From Sistotremastrum niveocremeum HHB9708 (lineage: Eukaryota > Basidiomycota > Agaricomycetes > Sistotremastrales > Sistotremastraceae), in contig KV419430.1 of NCBI GenBank assembly GCA_001630475.1, forward strand, positions 89,031 through 153,030: a DNA stretch of 64,000 nt, read 5' to 3'. Below, in pieces: positions 1-12,470 of this stretch. Below the pieces are notes generated by a model. It was not told the DNA's origin. It ran no database searches and saw only the letters and a program-made list of their open reading frames with translations. Every line of letters starts with the position of its first letter. The first letter of the stretch is position 1. The translations under genes were made by a program, and so were the position numbers.

Positions 1-3000
1 AAGTTGGACGTACATGAATCCTGTCCCAAGGACCAAGCAAACCGCAAACCCTGATGAGACAGATCAATGAAAATCCAAGAGAATGTGAGGGAATGCATCC
101 GATACGGTATGAGTCAACTCACTTGCCATTAACCCGTCTGCCGATTTGGAGAGATTTGGAGAGATTCGGAAAATCGATGTGCTGGAGATGCCAGTGTGAC
201 GAGGGTGCAGTGCTAGAACCAACTGCCGCCGCCGCCATCAGTGTCATTTTGAGTGAGCGAGATCACGGTGGGAGGATACTGACAACGTAAGCTCATATGC
301 ATGCGGTTTGGACGCAGCCTACCGTATACACAGATCAGTTCAATGATACGAAGAGAAAAAGAGGGAGAAGAAGACAAACCTTTACATCAGTCATAGAGAT
401 GACAATATTCTCTTGATCAGCCGGTACTCTTCCTCTATCATACGCAGCGGGGTACTATCAAAAATTTGGGAAAAAGGAAATGAGAGATAATGACGTCGAA
501 GGAGAGAAGGGGGGTACCTGTTATTCGATATCGATCCCGTCGGACGTACGTTCTTATGTGATTAGGACCGATTGGATGAAGATTTGTGCTTTTGCAGAAG
601 CAGCCACAAGAGGAAGCTCCTTGAGCTGGGGGATGTTGGTACGAGGTCTGAGACTGAACGCACATTGTAAAGCCATCCGCCAATAGAGAGGTAGAACTTC
701 AAAACCAGAGCACTGGGTTTCAAGTCCGTAGTGCTCGACCACAATGGACGTGGGTTTTTCGACTGGACGCTCAGACGGCAAATTCGGCAACTTGAGAGCG
801 AAACTGGCCAGAGATGTCGGAAAAAGCAGGATATATTGACAGCTTTGGGACGAGACGAGAAACCTCAAGCGCGTATTTGGTGCTGTTTGGCAAAGCCTTC
901 AATCGCTCGTTTCGCTGTCTTCAGCTTCTCTCTGTTCTGGCTCAATGCTGGTACTGTGAGGCTTTCTCTCAAAAATGGATAGGTTTACCACAAAGGAAAA
1001 TTTCAGTTGTTGACACACCTGCGGAACTTGAAGAGGGCAGCTGAGATCATTGAAATCGCTTGATTCTTTTGGCCCCGTCAACTTCGTAATTCAGGGATAC
1101 CCATATGCAACCGAATACGCCCCCGTTATCTCGCTCCGCCTGATCTGTCGTTCGCTGACGGAGGGGCCATCAGGAATTGGTTCAGCGCCCCTCTTTCTGA
1201 TCCCCTTCGATAACGGCAGCAACCTTGGTCGCTAGTGGCAAATTCCACCTGGATATCACAAGCAGAACGAAGTGTCGCTGCCAGGCCGTAAGCGCATTTC
1301 TGGTGTATCATCAACGATCGGGGACAACGCGAGAGAACAGCGGGCCGTAGTCTTGATCAGGTCAGTCTCTTCTCCCTACAAGCTACAGATGATGACCAAC
1401 GTGATTCTTCAATTTAGGAGTCGACTTCAACTTTGACTTCACATCGCCCAACTTCATGGTCACATTGTTGGACCATACCGAGAGATCTGCCCCTGCCTCT
1501 TTCCAGAAGCGTAGACTCGAATTCGTGACCCTAATAGATGCTGTCTTCGTGATGTCGCGCTGTATCCTACGAACCATCGATCGCAATCACTGGACACGTC
1601 CTGCAAGTCTCGACGAGACTTGCGCCATTGTCTAGTGCTCGATGCCTTCTCCATTCATAAAGAGTTGTTATCGCGCTTTCGGCGGATGATTGTGTCAACA
1701 GATCTGTCAAGGCGACTCGACCATCCAGGACGTCCTCCCTATGTTGCATTCCCGAATAGGACAGCAAATAGCCTGACGGTCCCAGCTCCGGGATAAGCGC
1801 GGCAGGTTCGAGCGCAGTGGATTGTATCCTATCGTCGGAGGCGGAGATGGACTATGACTAACGGTCATGAGCACGTACGTGGAAGTCATATGAACACAGC
1901 TCCTTATGCTAATGAATCTGTGGCCAGTCCGTGATCTAAACGCCCATTGCGGTGTTCGGAGTATACATTCATGAATTCTGAATATATCTTCTTTGATCAC
2001 GGCGGACCGTTCATTGCTTTGAAGAGCGCCAAATCTCCTACTACGTTACCACTCCGAACTAGGCTCAAACTCTCTGCTCCGTTAGAACATGGTACATCCC
2101 AATACGTCTCAACGTGGGGAGCCGAAACCTAAACTCTCAATTCCTTGTCGTCGCCTATTATTACGGATCATCAAGGCTTCGGAAATGTCTTGTGACGCTC
2201 AATGCGCATCCGCCACATGTTTACCTGCCCGCTCCAGCAGCTCTTGACATCCGTCAATGATCTGTGGTGACACTTTGATCGACTCTCCGATGCGCTAATC
2301 CCTGCGGAAATCAGGTAATGTCTCGAAATTTGATGGTTTTTGTCGTTCTGACAATAAATTCTCTTCAGGGATACTGCCACACAAAGAAGATGGGATCGAC
2401 ACCCGAGAACTGAGGGTGGCCTCAGCTTCGCACCAAATCGGGTGCTTAGTCATCGACGAAACCTTGCCCTTGCCTATCACACCCAATCTCACATCCAATC
2501 CAAACGATGCGACTGACTCGACTCGCTCAAGCAGGCTTGGGGACTGCAAATGCCCAGCGATCTAGAGGGAGATGAAGACTGGTGTATCTGTGTGTGTGAT
2601 GAAGGGAGAGGTTGCGCGGGAAGCAGATACGGTGGTGAATGATGAGATCGACTGGCAACACTTGCGTCCTACATCGGTTCACTACTCCACGACCAGCGGG
2701 ATCGCATTTGGTGTGCAGTCTAAATCTGTACTCGTCTTGTTCCGAGCTACTTCTCGTATGTCCCGTCATCAGGGTTGGATGGATAGGAACGTAAGTCGAA
2801 GTCAGCATGAACGGCACAGTCCCACTGATCAACGGTTCTCCATCCAGACCCCCAATATACCGACAATAGGCCATCATGTTTCATCCTTCCTCGAACCTGT
2901 GGATCCTTCTTAAAGCTATTACCGTGCTCTGACCATCGATAATGCTCGCCGATTGATTATATTCTCTCCAACTTCCCCGTTCATCGAGACGCTCGAGTAC

Positions 3001-3140
3001 AAGGGCAAATTCCACTGGCAACGCCATTGTTATCGTGGGATCTTTCAGAGGATAAAGACTGGCAGTCGCTCCGTGTCTCTTTCACCGGACTCTGACGCGC
3101 CACATCCAGCAACCTCACTAACTTTTCGCCAACGAACTCC
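1..3140. other. gene-poor accessory stretch
   Basis: No convincing gene was found. Open frames are short, lie on both strands, and carry no recognisable motif or consistent chain of GT-AG introns. Short simple repeats such as the doubled gatttggagagatt near 143 are present. It is best read as decayed intergenic DNA. Confidence 0.5.
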
Positions 3141-3567
3141 CATGTCTAACATCCAAACACAAGGTTACGACATCGCAGATCAAGGCATGTCGAGGCAGCA
3201 CAGCCCTCGCCAAGGTCACAGTAACGATCCCATACCCATCGCCAAACCATTCCAAGACACTGCCCCGGAACCCATTGATGCACCCATCTCACCGTCAGAG
3301 ATTGGAGCGAAGTTGGAAGATATACGTAGAGAGTTCAACGACAAGCTGGATAGACTGGTGAATGGTGTCCTCAAAGGCAAGTCTGATTATCTTCGGCGAT
3401 CGACCATAGTGATGCGACCCACGATTACAGGCGATAAGATTGCGGATGGGGATCCCCAACGCTGGTTACCTCCGTTCACAGGCAAGACTTTGATCCAAAT
3501 GTGGAAGAAGGTTGAAGCGCGCTTTAGATTGAAAATCTCTGTAAGTTTGTCACGTTCCTCAAAATGA
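3141..3567 (+). CDS. hypothetical protein, possible first exon
   Basis: I do not recognise this protein. An open frame beginning at MSNIQTQGYD runs for about 140 residues. It is rich in Pro, Gln and Ser at first, then has a more helical, charged stretch (EIGAKLEDIRREFNDKLDRL) and a basic end around WKKVEARFRLKIS. A GTAAGT donor directly after that point (about 3541) suggests that the coding continues in another exon, but none of the three frames downstream to 3900 is clearly coding. It could be a real multi-exon gene or the front of a broken one. The open frame extends upstream to 2953, but the ATG at 3141 fits the change to protein-like composition. Confidence 0.3.
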
Positions 3568-4040
3568 ACACCACGATTCTCACATCCTCCTCTCAGCCCT
3601 TCATTTTCGTAGCTTTGGCGTTGTTGCCATTCATGTTCCTGATTTTTCGTACTCCCTCCTACCCGATTTTCACCATCAATCTACCGGGTCTACATACTGG
3701 CCCGCAACCGACTAATCATCATCTCGCATTGTTACCTGGCGCGATTGCTGGCGCAGATCAAACAGGTTCTCAGCCTTTGGAGCCACCGACGATTAGTCTC
3801 TACCGCGCCAACTCGAACATCGTAGGGCGTCAGACAAATGATTGCTCAAGTACTGATCGCCGCCAAGAGATTGGCGCGCGACCTTGCGACTACCCTCGCC
3901 GGCATTAGGCTGTTGTTTGGGAGTGATGGATGTTACAGTCTCCTTCCAATCTTCGTCATTGATATGGTTCGCTCGGACACGATATCGGCTTTCTTTTGAG
4001 AAGATAGTAGTATTCCATATTCTCTTGCCATGATTGATAC

Positions 4041-6455
4041 TCATTCCGTTCTATGATCACTAAAACCTCTCTGGTGGTATCTGCCAAACAACTGAGATAT
4101 TGATACTTTCATCGGAGTAGTGTAACTTACGCATCTACAATTCTCAATGATATCCTTCACCTTCTGCGCGGCCTTATCTCTTCGAAAAGCTTTAAAAACC
4201 TGCACAATCCATGAAGCCTCCATGAGCGTGATCCTAGATAGACCGAATAAGACGTACCTCTTCATCGCCTATATAATCTCTCACCGCCATGTTCACTTCT
4301 TTCAATGTCGGAGAGCGGTAATACGTGTCGTATGCTTCTGCGACAATAGTTCGTGTGATAACAACAATTTCCTTTCGCTGTATCATATGAAACAAGGTTT
4401 CCATACCCAAAGTCAGATCTGCAGTCCATGAGCTCACGTCGGCAAACAGTACTCTTTCTTACTTGCGACATATGCCATGAGAATTCTTGCTGTAGCTGGA
4501 GTTGATAATGCGATTTCATTCAATATAGCGCCTGCCGCATTCAGTGCAGTGGATATTCCTTGTACTAAGGTTGGATTCATCATGAAATTCATCAAGCTGT
4601 CGCCTAGAGGGCTGTCTTGTCCGCGAGTCAAAGGACTTTCTAGGTCCGGCGAGACTAAAGGTTCTACGAAAAGAGCACGGACATAGCGCCGGAAGAGCGC
4701 TCCATCAAGAACCTGTTACGAGGCAAGCGTCAATTTGCGACAAAATCCAGAGCAGAGAAGATCATACACCCTCTGGGTCCTATGATATAGAATTGTAAGC
4801 ACGATCAGGGCTCTTGGATATTGAGATACAACTGACCGAAAAGTTCCAAATGCGAACGATGTCTCGGTGTATCAAGCGAAGGACGTTTAGTGTTGTGATT
4901 CTCCGGACTCCATGCAACGGGATAGCGCTAGCGAACAAGGCTCCGAGATGGTCTTGAGAACTACACCGTCAGCAACGAACGTCGCTGCGCATGGCGTAAC
5001 TGACGATTTCGACCAACCCTATGGAATAGGATATTCAGAACGGGTGAATCTTTTCCACGTACTATGAACATCTTACCTGACCGATGATGCCACATTTCTA
5101 TCCAAAGACGTGTCTACGGAGGGTTACTGAATGGTATGCATTGGCTTGACAAGCTCATGAATCGCCTACCAATTGAGGCAGGGGTGCCCCACAATCGAGT
5201 GCCCATTCTATGCATCGAAGATGAGAACGACCCATGCTCTTCTTCGAGTTCGACTGTTGAACAGCAAATGAGTACCATGTATTCATATCCGAGCCATATA
5301 GAGGAACCGACAATTTCCGGAGGCTCTATGAGGCATGAGATATTGCTGTCAGTAATCCATAGTCTATCGAGTTTCTCACTGGGATGATCCGGATAGCTTC
5401 AAACCAACGTCGTGTTTCTGTGCGGTGGCCCAAAGTATCTGGCTAGACTGTTTCAAACTTATGGTTGTGCAGCCTATCAGTTCATGAATGGACTTGGCGT
5501 CTTGAAATGTTCATGTCACTGATAAGAGCTTCGAACTCAAAAATGGGAAAACAATGCTCTCACCATCTTTCGAAACTCTACAATAAGCATCCCAAATCTT
5601 GGGCAACTCGGATTTCATCACTTGCAGGCACGCTTCGAATTTGCCTCTGGCCAGAGTAACCGACGCTTCCCTTGCGGATCGAGCCGCTTGCGGTGGTGGG
5701 ACCCCTTCTGCTATGAGATCCTGTTGCCTATGATCCTGTTCGCTATACAGCAATCTGTCATATTTGGTGAATACGATGATAACTGATACCCCCGCTGATC
5801 GTGTGGTGCTTAGAGATGTGTGGATCAAGCGATAGGACACCAACCTTTTCCCTGCTTCTTCAAGTCTTTGAAAAAGCGGATGTCGCCTCCCTCGAATGGT
5901 CTTTCTCCGGATGTAGGTACCTCAACGCAGTACCTGTGTATCAATGTCAATTTTTTGAATGTCAGAGCGACTGCAGGACTCGCCATATGACATGAAGCCT
6001 TTCCGAAGGGCCCGCATTTCGTCTTCTTTTTAAAAAGTGACGAATCCTATCAAGGTTCTCGGAGGATCCACTCTCGAGACCGCGGCTGTCGTGTAAGATC
6101 ACTCTTCTATTTTGCTCGGAGGTGATCTCATGATCGATGTCGTGCACGCCCGGCTGATTCGGAGTGAATTTCAAGGAAAGATCGAGATGTTTTTCGGATT
6201 TACAGTATAGTCAGAAACTTCGCGCTCCTATTGAATCTTCAGAGAATTTCAAGACACAAAGGGTGACAATCGCACCAGAAGCCCTTCACCAAAGACTTTC
6301 GACACCAAAGATGATTTCCCGACGCCAGATTTGCCGCACAACAAAATTCGAAACCTCTCGCATCTCTCAGTTCTGAGATCGAGGTAGGAAGGGAGATGCT
6401 CATTCGAGTCAGTCTCAGTAAGTGGGCTCAACGTTGGGGAAGGTGAGTCTGACAT
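4041..6455 (-). CDS. G-domain (P-loop GTPase-like) protein
   Basis: This is a multi-exon gene of the fungal G-domain family that is expanded in Agaricomycetes; its cellular role is unknown. The first exon starts at MSDSPSPTLS and carries the P-loop GKSGVGKSS at about residues 40-48. The next exon has HDIDHE followed by the G3-like HDSRGLESG. A later exon has the G4 motif FTKYD. Further exons include a WATAQKHD segment, an IHRDIVRIWNF segment, and helical blocks reading LGMETLFHMI and EAYDTYYRSP, which match the usual order in this family. The last exon ends at RGFSDHRTE before a TGA at 4041-4043. About ten short introns are inferred; one near 4230 needs a roughly 40-base intron to keep frame. 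No internal stop has to be assumed, so it looks intact. Exon ends are inferred by eye. Confidence 0.65.
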
Positions 6456-6689
6456 TGAGAGCCGTCAGGATCGAGGGTTGGGTTACGATTCATCAAATAC
6501 CTCAAGCAATACCAGAATAAACATTATGAATGAATGTTATCATGAGATGCTGTAACCGCGACGTGGCAACGTTGCACAGGGATGCTGGCACTGAGCACTC
6601 CAGAGTCTGGCAGAGTCTGGCTTCAGTTCGTCCAAGTTGTGTTCGTCGGCAATGAGCGATCAAATCCTGCTTTCACTCAAGCCTCACTG

Positions 6690-7300
6690 TTGCCTCCCCT
6701 GTCCAAAGCCTTGCGTCAATGGCATCGCCCTCTCGGGCAAGGGTATCGCGCACCATTGGACAATGACAGAAATGGCAGTGAGGTTCTATATGCAAACAGG
6801 TCTCCCGCTGCCGACAATTCTCATCCCAAACTCCGGCCTTGCAATCGCGACGTTATTGACGTTGAAAGGGAATGCGAAGTTCGTGCGACTGACTATGTGG
6901 GGAGGAGTTTTCGCTGATATGCCAAAGATATAGGAAACCTGCTTCTGAATGATCTCCTCCATAAGTAGACTGGGTGCGCTCAATCGGATGTCATACCTCT
7001 CTATCAGTGGCTGATGATCATTATCTCAGGCGACATATGCATCAAGACAGATTGTTAAGTCCTACTTTGGCAAGCGAGAAATTCTATGGTAGCGGCAAGA
7101 TCGTGGGCACTCCATGACCGTGATGAAGAACCACCGGAGATCGATTTCTGTGCTTTTATGACCAGGTGGAAAAGCCACCTGATGTATTGAAGGTGAGTAT
7201 CCAAAGCCTTTTTACCTGGACTGTTTTTGAAGCCGCCGTATCAGCGTGTTTAACACCTAGCCTTTCATATCGGAGGCGAATGACTCGTTCGTACGTGCAC
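6690..7300 (+). repeat. duplicated block, copy 1
   Basis: This segment matches 10290-10930 over its whole length with moderate divergence. Shared stretches include caaagccttgcgtcaa, cctgcttctgaatgatctcc, and the run from ctcaggcga to catcaagacag. The match begins in apparently non-coding DNA upstream of the G-domain gene and continues into its first exons. Both copies have the same orientation about 3.6 kb apart. Confidence 0.75.
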
Positions 7301-7330
7301 AATGACCACCGCGTCACCCGTCAAGCAGCC
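7037..7330 (+). pseudogene. G-domain protein pseudogene with deleted P-loop
   Basis: This is the decayed counterpart of the plus-strand G-domain gene that begins at 10637. The start region (ATGCATCAAGACAG) and the small exon VEKPPDVLK at 7166 are still recognisable and are flanked by intron sequence like that of the other copy. Relative to it, 26 bases are missing at 7074/7075, which removes the TGVGKTT part of the P-loop and shifts the frame. The following exon, which should carry RGKHDI and HDSRGFE, retains only fragments (tatcggaggcgaatga) interrupted by stops. The copy cannot make a nucleotide-binding protein. Confidence 0.7.
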
Positions 7331-7774
7331 CTTGAACAAGCAATCTCAGGATGGACCTCTCAACGTTCTGTGGGTGAGATTCATGCGATTATGGAAGACG
7401 CGAAGGTCCCCAATGGGAAGATCATGAACATAGAGGACTTGAATGTGAGCATAGGGAGGAAACGGGAATGATTGAGACTGTGCGAGTCGGCGAGCAGGAT
7501 GCAGGTTAGGATGTCAAATTTCCTAGTGTTGCACCCAAACTTAAACCTGTTGCGCTGGGCAGGGCCAGACCTAGGCGCTCCTAATGATGAGATACGTCGA
7601 GGCCGACTGCAGATGACTTCTGATGAAAATGATGTTCTACATAAGCGAGGCATCTTTGGTTAGCGTGCTATTCCGCCTTGTCTCAATAATGTTAACAACG
7701 TAGCGATTTTATTTCAAATAGATTGTACAGTAGCTTGTAGCTAAGAAAATTGTGTGATAAATTGGAATCTTGAG

Positions 7775-9450
7775 TTACATTTTCTTGACTTTGGGGCGCT
7801 TAGAGGCCGGTCCTACGAATCCTGCCACATACTCGCTGTTTGGCTCCTCCCTCTTTCTCCTCCTGTCCACGGATCCCTCGATTCTCGGAATCCATCGAGG
7901 GCGAAGGTGTTCGTATGCTCCCAGATCAGGAGGCCGACAACCATCTAGATTACAATCACAAGCCCCATCGAAATCTGGAAGAGTGGTTGGCATAACTGGC
8001 AATCCCTTGTTGGTGAGTGTTTCTTCGTCGCTGATTACCATGTCCCCATAAGTAGGAACGTAGGATATAAGCGCTGGCTGAGCATCGTCAGGAACTGGTA
8101 ATCGAGCTTCAACTGTCAGAAGGATGGTAGAGGGTGGAGTAACATACAGTGACGGCGGCTGATCAAGCAAAGTCGCTTCTTTGGATCTTCGTGCAATAGT
8201 GCAGCGAGGAGGATTGCTAAAGGCCTGGTCGATTGATTGCATGGATTGTTGTCCTTCCAATTCTTGGCAGGAGGGAGACCGTATGGCCAATTAATGAAGA
8301 CGTAATGCCCTGCCACAGCTGCGTCAATGTATCCTGCCCATCCACAAGGAGGGTCTGAATTGATAGGTCCTAAGAAGAAGTGATAAGTCTTCAATGCTGT
8401 CGATCATAGTCACAAAGCTTACCAGTGATAAGTTTGAAAACGTCCCTCAGGGTCTTCCTCGCTTTCAAGACTGGTTCTCCCAACTGCAACTCCAGCTGTT
8501 CAAACCGAGCGTCTCGCGTATAGGGACCCGAGTTGTTCTCATGAAACTCAGGCTCATGTAATGCTCTTGGCCAAGAACCTGATTTGGTAAACGGAAGGTC
8601 TTCGACGTTGATATGACACAAAGTAAATCCCGTGCCCTCGTTGTTGACATCCGTGCGACGAATAGTAGCCCAGATCGGATCTGGGATGTTGTTATGCACG
8701 ATCTCGACCGATGGGCTCCGAGGAAGAGAAACATCATTGAGGAGCTGATCTTCCTCATCTTCTTCGGACACATTCTCGTCCTCAGAAGCGTCTAACGTCA
8801 CGGACCTGACTTCAGAATCGTCACGTCCAGGTGCCATCAAATTTATGTTCGCAGGCGGCTGAATAGGCTCAACGTCCGCATCAATAGGCTCCGGTTCAGC
8901 ACGATCTGGGCCTTGATCATCTGGATTGCTTGGAGGAGTCCCACCAACGTTGACAGGGGGCGTAGCAAGCGGGTGAGGCATTTTGGGGCGGAACACGTCA
9001 GGCTGTGGAAGATCAATGCGTTGAACAGAGGGGAGGCGCATCTCGTTCGCGAGAACTGCAAAAGGAACATTGCCTACAGAGGAAGTTGAGGATGTGAGAA
9101 GGCTCTAGAGCATGAGAATGTAGACTGACCAGAGCCACTTGGACAGTGACGCTCCATAAAATCCGCCCATAAACGCCTTGTATCATCTTTGACCCCATCC
9201 AAAGCGGTGAAAGCGTCGGCCACCGCAGTGCGGGTAACTCCCCAATGCTTGCAATAATTATCGAGGAGTCGGAGCATAAGAGCTGCGAGAAGGTCAGTCA
9301 TTGTGGGGAATCGAAGAGGGAGGTTACTGCACCGGCAAGCTCTACGACATTGGGCGCGATGTATGTAGCTTCAATCGGAGAGCGCCAGTGTTCAGGCCCC
9401 AAGAAGGTGATGTTCTGGTCAGACTGAGGCTGCTGTTCCTTCACGATCAG
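7775..9450 (-). CDS. hypothetical multi-exon protein, frame break near 3' end
   Basis: I do not recognise this protein. Reading leftward, one exon contains LIVKEQQPQSDQNITFLGPEHW and VELAGAVTS. The next holds LTDLLAALMLRLLDNYCKHW and ends at PSGSG before a clean GT-AG intron (about 9131-9076). A long acidic, Pro-rich exon follows (about 9040-8420) with an EDENVSEEDEEDQ stretch. After another intron comes GYIDAAVAGHYVFINWPYGL. Near 8240 coding character passes to a different frame without an obvious intron (NWKDNNP, then SIDQAFSNPP). The end is basic, KRPKVKKM, possibly nuclear. The break may be a frameshift, so this may be a recent pseudogene. The true start is upstream of 9450 and was not found. 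Confidence 0.45.
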
Positions 9451-9639
9451 TTTTTGGGCGGTCTATTGTGAGAGAGACATGAATTACACTACCGTGGCTT
9501 GACGGATGCGTATCGCTAGAAGCCCAATAACGTTTAGACCTGTCTGTCCGCAAAAGGGAAGCCACCGACCTTTGACACCTTTGACCGCCTTGGCTGGGTT
9601 CTTCGACTGATCCCCAGGACATATCGCGATCCCTTATTT

Positions 9640-10289
9640 TCGATGGATGTTTGAGAGAAGAAGTATGGCAGGCTGAAACTCCACTAACCAGGCTTTTATA
9701 CAGAATCAAAGACATTTTTTGCACTAAGCTCGGGACCGTCACAAAGGGCGTCCGTCGACGTCACCCACGACGGCTCCCATTTTTACGGTATGTCCATCAG
9801 TTAGAAGAGATCTCGACTGATGGCATCACTTGGGTTTTGACTGGAGTCCAGACGAGAGTTGCCACACGTTGCAATAAAGGTTCACCTGCCGCCAGTAAAT
9901 TTCTGGGTGAGAGAGGAATAATATCCATCGGCGACGGCAATTGTCAATTGAAGCGGCTTAAAGGTGGTTTTCTGGACATGAGAACAACGAAGGTTCGAAC
10001 AGTGCAGATCACGACGATTCAAGTTGACAGTTCTGTTTCAGCCCTTAGTTTAGGCAGCTCGCCAGTTCCAACGGCCCTGGGACGCTGCGACGCTGCTGTG
10101 TTCCTGGCCAGCCGGATTTGAGCACCGGTATCACCGATGTCGCTTAATTTATTGGTTTAAGTGTAATTGTGACAGTTCCAATACCGCTCTTACCAGCAGC
10201 ATGCTGGTTATCGATTATCGTCCAGGTCGCATCTGAGTACACTAGTGCAATGAGGGCCCTTTGTCCTACGGAGCCCGACTAGTGTTGCC
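9640..10289. other. intergenic stretch
   Basis: A 156-codon open frame at 9651-10121 on the plus strand has no motif, signal peptide or splice context, and its composition is not clearly protein-like. I see nothing else here before the duplicated block begins. Confidence 0.4.
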
Positions 10290-10930
10290 TCCCGCGTCCA
10301 AAGGACCAAAGCCTTGCGTCAACAGCACCCTCTCTTGGGCAAGGGTATTGCCCACCTTTGGGCGATGGCGGAATGGCAGGGAGGTTCTATGCAAACAGGC
10401 CTCCCCACTGCCGATAACCATCATCCCCAAAGCCGACCTTGCAATTGCGACGTTATCGTCGTTGAAAGAGGATGCGAAGTTCGTACAATTTATTACCTAG
10501 GGAGATATCTTGGCTGAATGTCAAAAGATATAGGAGACCTGCTTCTGAATGATCTCCTCCACAAACGGACTGGGTGCGCTGAATTGGATGTGATACTCTC
10601 CTTCCAGTGGCTGAAGATCAGCATCTCAGGCGATATATGCATCAAGACAGGTTTCGAGTTCTTATCATTGGCAAGACCGGCGTTGGAAAGACAACTATTC
10701 TCGAGAAATTTTGCGGCGGCAAGATCGTGAGCCCTGTGTGACCGTCGACAGACCGACTTCCAAGCTTGGTGACTAGGTGGAGAAGCCATCTGACAAACTG
10801 AAAGTGGGTATCCAAAGCCTTTCTACCTAGATGCTCCTGATGTATTTGTATCAGCGCGGCAAACATGATATCACTCTGCCTCTGCTATCGGAGGCCAATG
10901 ATTCATTCGTCGCTCACGATAGTCGCGGAT
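10290..10930 (+). repeat. duplicated block, copy 2
   Basis: This is the partner of 6690-7300. It keeps the intact P-loop exon and has the same upstream non-coding sequence, so the duplication included the promoter region. Divergence is spread over the whole length, which suggests that the event is old. Confidence 0.75.
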
Positions 10931-12359
10931 TTGAGGCGGGTCAAGAGTCTGAGCTCAATAAAGTTGATCAGTTCATCAAAGAAAGAAGCAAAATGGAGCC
11001 CACGCGTCGGATACATGCAATCTGGTGTGTCCCCGACCAGCATCCGATTCTCGACTCCAAGCCAATGCGGCGACTTTAGGTATTGTGTTCAGTCAGATAG
11101 CTCGAGACCTTTTCAACATGCTGAGAATGAGTTCTTCAAGAAACCTCGAGGCTCTGGTGCGTCCATCATCCTCAAAGACTTCCTCCGTCTCCTCATACAC
11201 GAATGACCTGCCAGTTCCTGTCATTGCCGTCTTCACCAAATTCGATATGCTCGTAACATCGTGCAAGCAAGAATGCAGCAGAAAAGCTGGCCTCGATTCA
11301 ATGTCCGAATCCCTAGATGACGCTAAATATCAAGTTGCCTGGGAGCAAGTGTCCCGAGATGCCGAAGAGGAGGCCTCGAGACGGTTTGAGGAGTTTTACA
11401 AGAGCCCCCTTCTGCGATCCGCGTATCCTCCAGATGCGATAATCAAGCTGTCAAATGGTGCGACACCTCTGAAAATCAATCTATGTATTAAAAGACTCGA
11501 TCAGTTCATCGCACCCCTGAGGATGATCATTCGCTTGATGACTTGACTGCTGCTACCTGGTCATGTCTACGATCAAGTCGCATGGACGTTGCTATGCTGT
11601 TCGCTGTGGCACAGCGTACTTTTGTTCATACTTATTATAAACAACAGCAAGGTTAGCCGTTTCTCTCGATGTCGTCATCTCATGCTAACCGCTCTCTGGC
11701 TCAGACCTTCGAAGCAACTATCTCAACATGTCGACCTTGGAGAAGAAACGCGCGGCGATGTTCTCTCTGGCAGGTAACGATGCCGACGTAGATGACACGA
11801 GCGTGGAAAGGGTAGGTATCATCTCGCAATCTGAACATCATTCTCATTTTGATTGGCTTCGAAGATCGCTGAGGCTATGAAAACCTACGTAGATGACAGG
11901 CCATGTCCAGCGTTCGATGTTGGTGTGGATGAGGCTTTACGCGACAAATTACACGTAGCGCAACTGATCGTTGGTCAGTGCTTGCGTGCGATCGTTCGAC
12001 GCTAAGACCTTAAATCACTGTTGCAGACTCTTCGATCGTCTCGGAATGTCTTCTCCGTTGGAAGAAGAGAAATCGACGTCCTTTGGAGCCCAGTTTTATA
12101 GACGAGATAGCTTGCGCTTACCGGAATTCGTCTAGCGCTCAAGCTGTGCAAGCAGACCTCATTGCAACGAAGCCCTCGATGCCTGACGAAGTCTGGAGCA
12201 TAAACCTATGTTCTAGCCACACAGAGCGGCTGGGTACGTCTCCCTCTCAGAATCGCCTCTCGTGAGTCGTGATTAATATTTTCGTTTGCAGCTTGCTTCA
12301 TCGATGAGCTCAGAAGTATTCAAATAAATAGTCCCAGTTCAGTCCCCAGTCGATCATAG
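10637..12359 (+). CDS. G-domain (P-loop GTPase-like) protein, short C-terminal type
   Basis: This is a second member of the mushroom-expanded G-domain family. The chosen ATG gives MHQDRFRVLIIGKTGVGKTT, with a complete P-loop about ten residues in. A small exon VEKPSDKLK is flanked by GT-AG introns. The next exon has RGKHDI and HDSRGFEAG (G3-like), then IHAIW. Later exons hold CVQSDSSRPF and the G4 motif FTKFD. A helical region ends in MLFAVAQRTFVHTYY. An intron at about 11650 joins in frame to DLRSNYLNMSTLEKKRAAM, and three more exons lead to a TAG at 12357-12359. The region after the G domain is unrelated to the 4041-6455 gene apart from the AQR helix. No disabling change was seen. The first exon is short, and an upstream start cannot be excluded. 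Confidence 0.6.
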
Positions 12360-12470
12360 GTTGCGTCGGGACGTAGTGCGTATTGTACTCCACTATGAAA
12401 GTTATAGATGCACTGGGCACAGACTCGATGGTCATGACATTATTTATACACCTCCATACCCTGCAATGAA

